From positions 1 to 7,343 of the forward strand of contig JAHEEO010000153.1 of assembly GCA_024640665.1 (NCBI GenBank): DNA of 7,343 nucleotides, written 5' to 3'. The position numbers were made by a program, and so were the translations under genes. The notes under the pieces are model-generated. The model saw only the letters and a list, made by a program, of their open reading frames with translations. It had not been told where the DNA came from and searched no databases. Below, piece by piece: positions 6,439 to 7,343 of this stretch. The stretch's first letter is position 1. Every line of letters begins with the position of its first letter. This DNA comes from Rhodospirillales bacterium. GTDB taxonomy: Bacteria; Pseudomonadota; Gammaproteobacteria; Steroidobacterales; Rariloculaceae.

Positions 6439-7300
6439 CTGCGTTCTTTGCCATTGCGTCGGCGGGTGCGGATTGTGCTGTCGAGACAGCAGCGGGCAAC
6501 AAGAACGCCAATGCTGCACCACAATGCTGCGAGACTTTTAGGCTGAGCAAGTCGTCTGCTCTCGTTCGGCCGAGATTTACTGCGGCTATCGGTTTGCCAG
6601 CGTGGGCCATGGCTTGCGCGAAGCGAAATCCGGAATAAACCATTAGCGATGAGCCTACAACGAGCATGGCATCGGCTTGCGCCACTGACCTCATGGCCGT
6701 CTCGACTCGCTGCGGCGGAACCCGTTCGCCGAAAAACACCACATCGGGCTTCAAGATGCCCTGGCAGTGGCTGCATGAAGGCACGACAAAATAGGAGAAA
6801 TCTACATGCTCAAGATCGGCATCGCCGTCTGGCGCGGCGGCGGCGTCGAGATTGTCCCACCGCGGATTGTTTTGCAGAAGCGCTTGTTGCATGACGCTTC
6901 GAGATTCCTTGTGGTCACAGCTGGTACAACGTACTACGTCCATACGGCCATGCAAGTCGAGCACACGCCGAGTGCCGGCAGCCTGGTGCAGCCGATCGAC
7001 ATTCTGCGTCACCAGCAGTTCAATGCGGCCAAGGCTTTCGAGTTCGGCTAGCGCACGGTGCGCATCGTTTGGCGGCGCGTGTCCAAAGCGCTTCCACCCG
7101 ACTAAACTGCGTGCCCAATAACGCTGCCTCGTCGCTAAGTCGTTCATGAATGCCTGATACATCACCGGTTGAGCGCGTTTCCAGTTGCCATTCAGGTCAC
7201 GATAGTCAGGAATGCCTGAGTCCGTGCTGCAACCTGCGCCTGTTAGTACAAAGATTCGCCGATGCTGTGAGACGAAGTCGCTAAGTGAGTTCCACGTCAT
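6422..7300 (-). CDS. SIRT4-like class II sirtuin (NAD-dependent protein deacylase)
   Basis: This 292-residue protein is a Sir2-family enzyme that uses NAD+ to remove acyl groups from lysines. The NAD-binding motif G21-A-G-C-S-T-D-S-G-I-P-D-Y-R-D35 is intact, as are T98-Q-N-V-D102, catalytic His117 (DLHG), the zinc cysteines C125, C128, C176 and C179, K184-P-D-V-V-F-F-G-E and G216-S-S. The segment RQRYWARSLVGWKRF (58-72) followed by PNDAHRAL, and the VYSGFRFAQA stretch, closely parallel human SIRT4, placing it in class II and not with CobB (class III). SIRT4 is credited with lipoamidase and other deacylase or ADP-ribosyltransferase activities; which applies here is unknown. The last 22 residues are a poorly conserved tail. 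The start is the ATG complementary to 7298-7300; the Shine-Dalgarno is weak. It overlaps the glycosylase start and heads the repair operon. Confidence 0.94.
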   Translation of the reverse strand: MTWNSLSDFVSQHRRIFVLTGAGCSTDSGIPDYRDLNGNWKRAQPVMYQAFMNDLATRQRYWARSLVGWKRFGHAPPNDAHRALAELESLGRIELLVTQNVDRLHQAAGTRRVLDLHGRMDVVRCTSCDHKESRSVMQQALLQNNPRWDNLDAAAAPDGDADLEHVDFSYFVVPSCSHCQGILKPDVVFFGERVPPQRVETAMRSVAQADAMLVVGSSLMVYSGFRFAQAMAHAGKPIAAVNLGRTRADDLLSLKVSQHCGAALAFLLPAAVSTAQSAPADAMAKNADETRA

Positions 7301-7343
7301 GGGCTTCAGGATACGGCAGAATACTGCTCTCGTCGCGAGATTC

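Larger units (their letters stand above)
5023..7300 (-). other. Probable operon: sirtuin - alkA - ogt
   Basis: Three minus-strand genes are packed with a 17-base overlap and then a six-base gap, so a single transcript from beyond 7300 is likely. Two of them repair alkylated DNA by complementary routes: base excision by AlkA and direct reversal by Ogt. The sirtuin in first place would share their expression. On the minus strand TATTCT (complement of 7318-7323) is a possible -10, but its -35 would fall at or beyond the window edge, so the promoter cannot be judged. No Ada protein is encoded here. Confidence 0.75.

Noticed and set aside
6422..7300. The sirtuin as part of a Sir2-based anti-phage defence system
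   Set aside because: It is a compact single-domain protein with the four zinc cysteines and class II SIRT4-like sequence throughout, next to DNA-repair genes; defence Sir2 proteins usually carry extra domains or partners such as argonaute, TIR or HerA, none of which is here.

Overview
The window looks like chromosomal DNA of a Gram-negative bacterium, most likely a gammaproteobacterium. Three things point that way: the TrxB N-terminus is very close to the enterobacterial/pseudomonad type, one protein is an outer-membrane autotransporter of the PlpD kind, and the AlkA-like protein lines up well with E. coli AlkA. The phylum call rests on remembered sequences, not a search. There is no sign of phage, insertion sequences, CRISPR, tRNA or rRNA. 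Coding density is high.

Layout. (1) 1-218, minus strand: the N-terminal part of thioredoxin reductase (trxB), running off the left edge. (2) 347-2599, plus: a secreted patatin-like lipase fused to a POTRA and an outer-membrane beta-barrel (type Vd autotransporter architecture), divergent from trxB across a 128-base gap. (3) 2688-3719, plus: an exported protein with 12 cysteines and no recognised function; it lacks a Shine-Dalgarno and may be read from a leaderless mRNA. (4) 3720-4053: a 334-base stretch with one possible 48-codon gene and a weak hairpin. (5) 4054-4731, plus: an exported matrixin-like zinc metalloprotease starting at TTG, overlapping by ATGA with (6) 4728-5033, a small membrane-anchored protein carrying a ribosomal L7/L12 C-terminal-like (ClpS-fold) domain. 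(7) On the minus strand, reading leftward from 7300 to 5023: a SIRT4-like class II sirtuin, an AlkA-type 3-methyladenine DNA glycosylase and an Ogt-type O6-alkylguanine-DNA methyltransferase. They are tightly packed and probably form one operon. Its last gene overlaps the last codons of the L7/L12-like gene tail to tail by 11 bases.

Functionally the window has an envelope/secretion half (lipase autotransporter, Cys-rich exported protein, exported protease plus membrane partner) and a genome-maintenance half (base excision of alkylated bases, direct reversal of O6-alkylguanine, and an NAD-dependent deacylase). The two arrangements most worth following are the sirtuin leading an alkylation-repair operon, and the translationally coupled pair of exported metalloprotease and membrane-anchored L12/ClpS-like protein.
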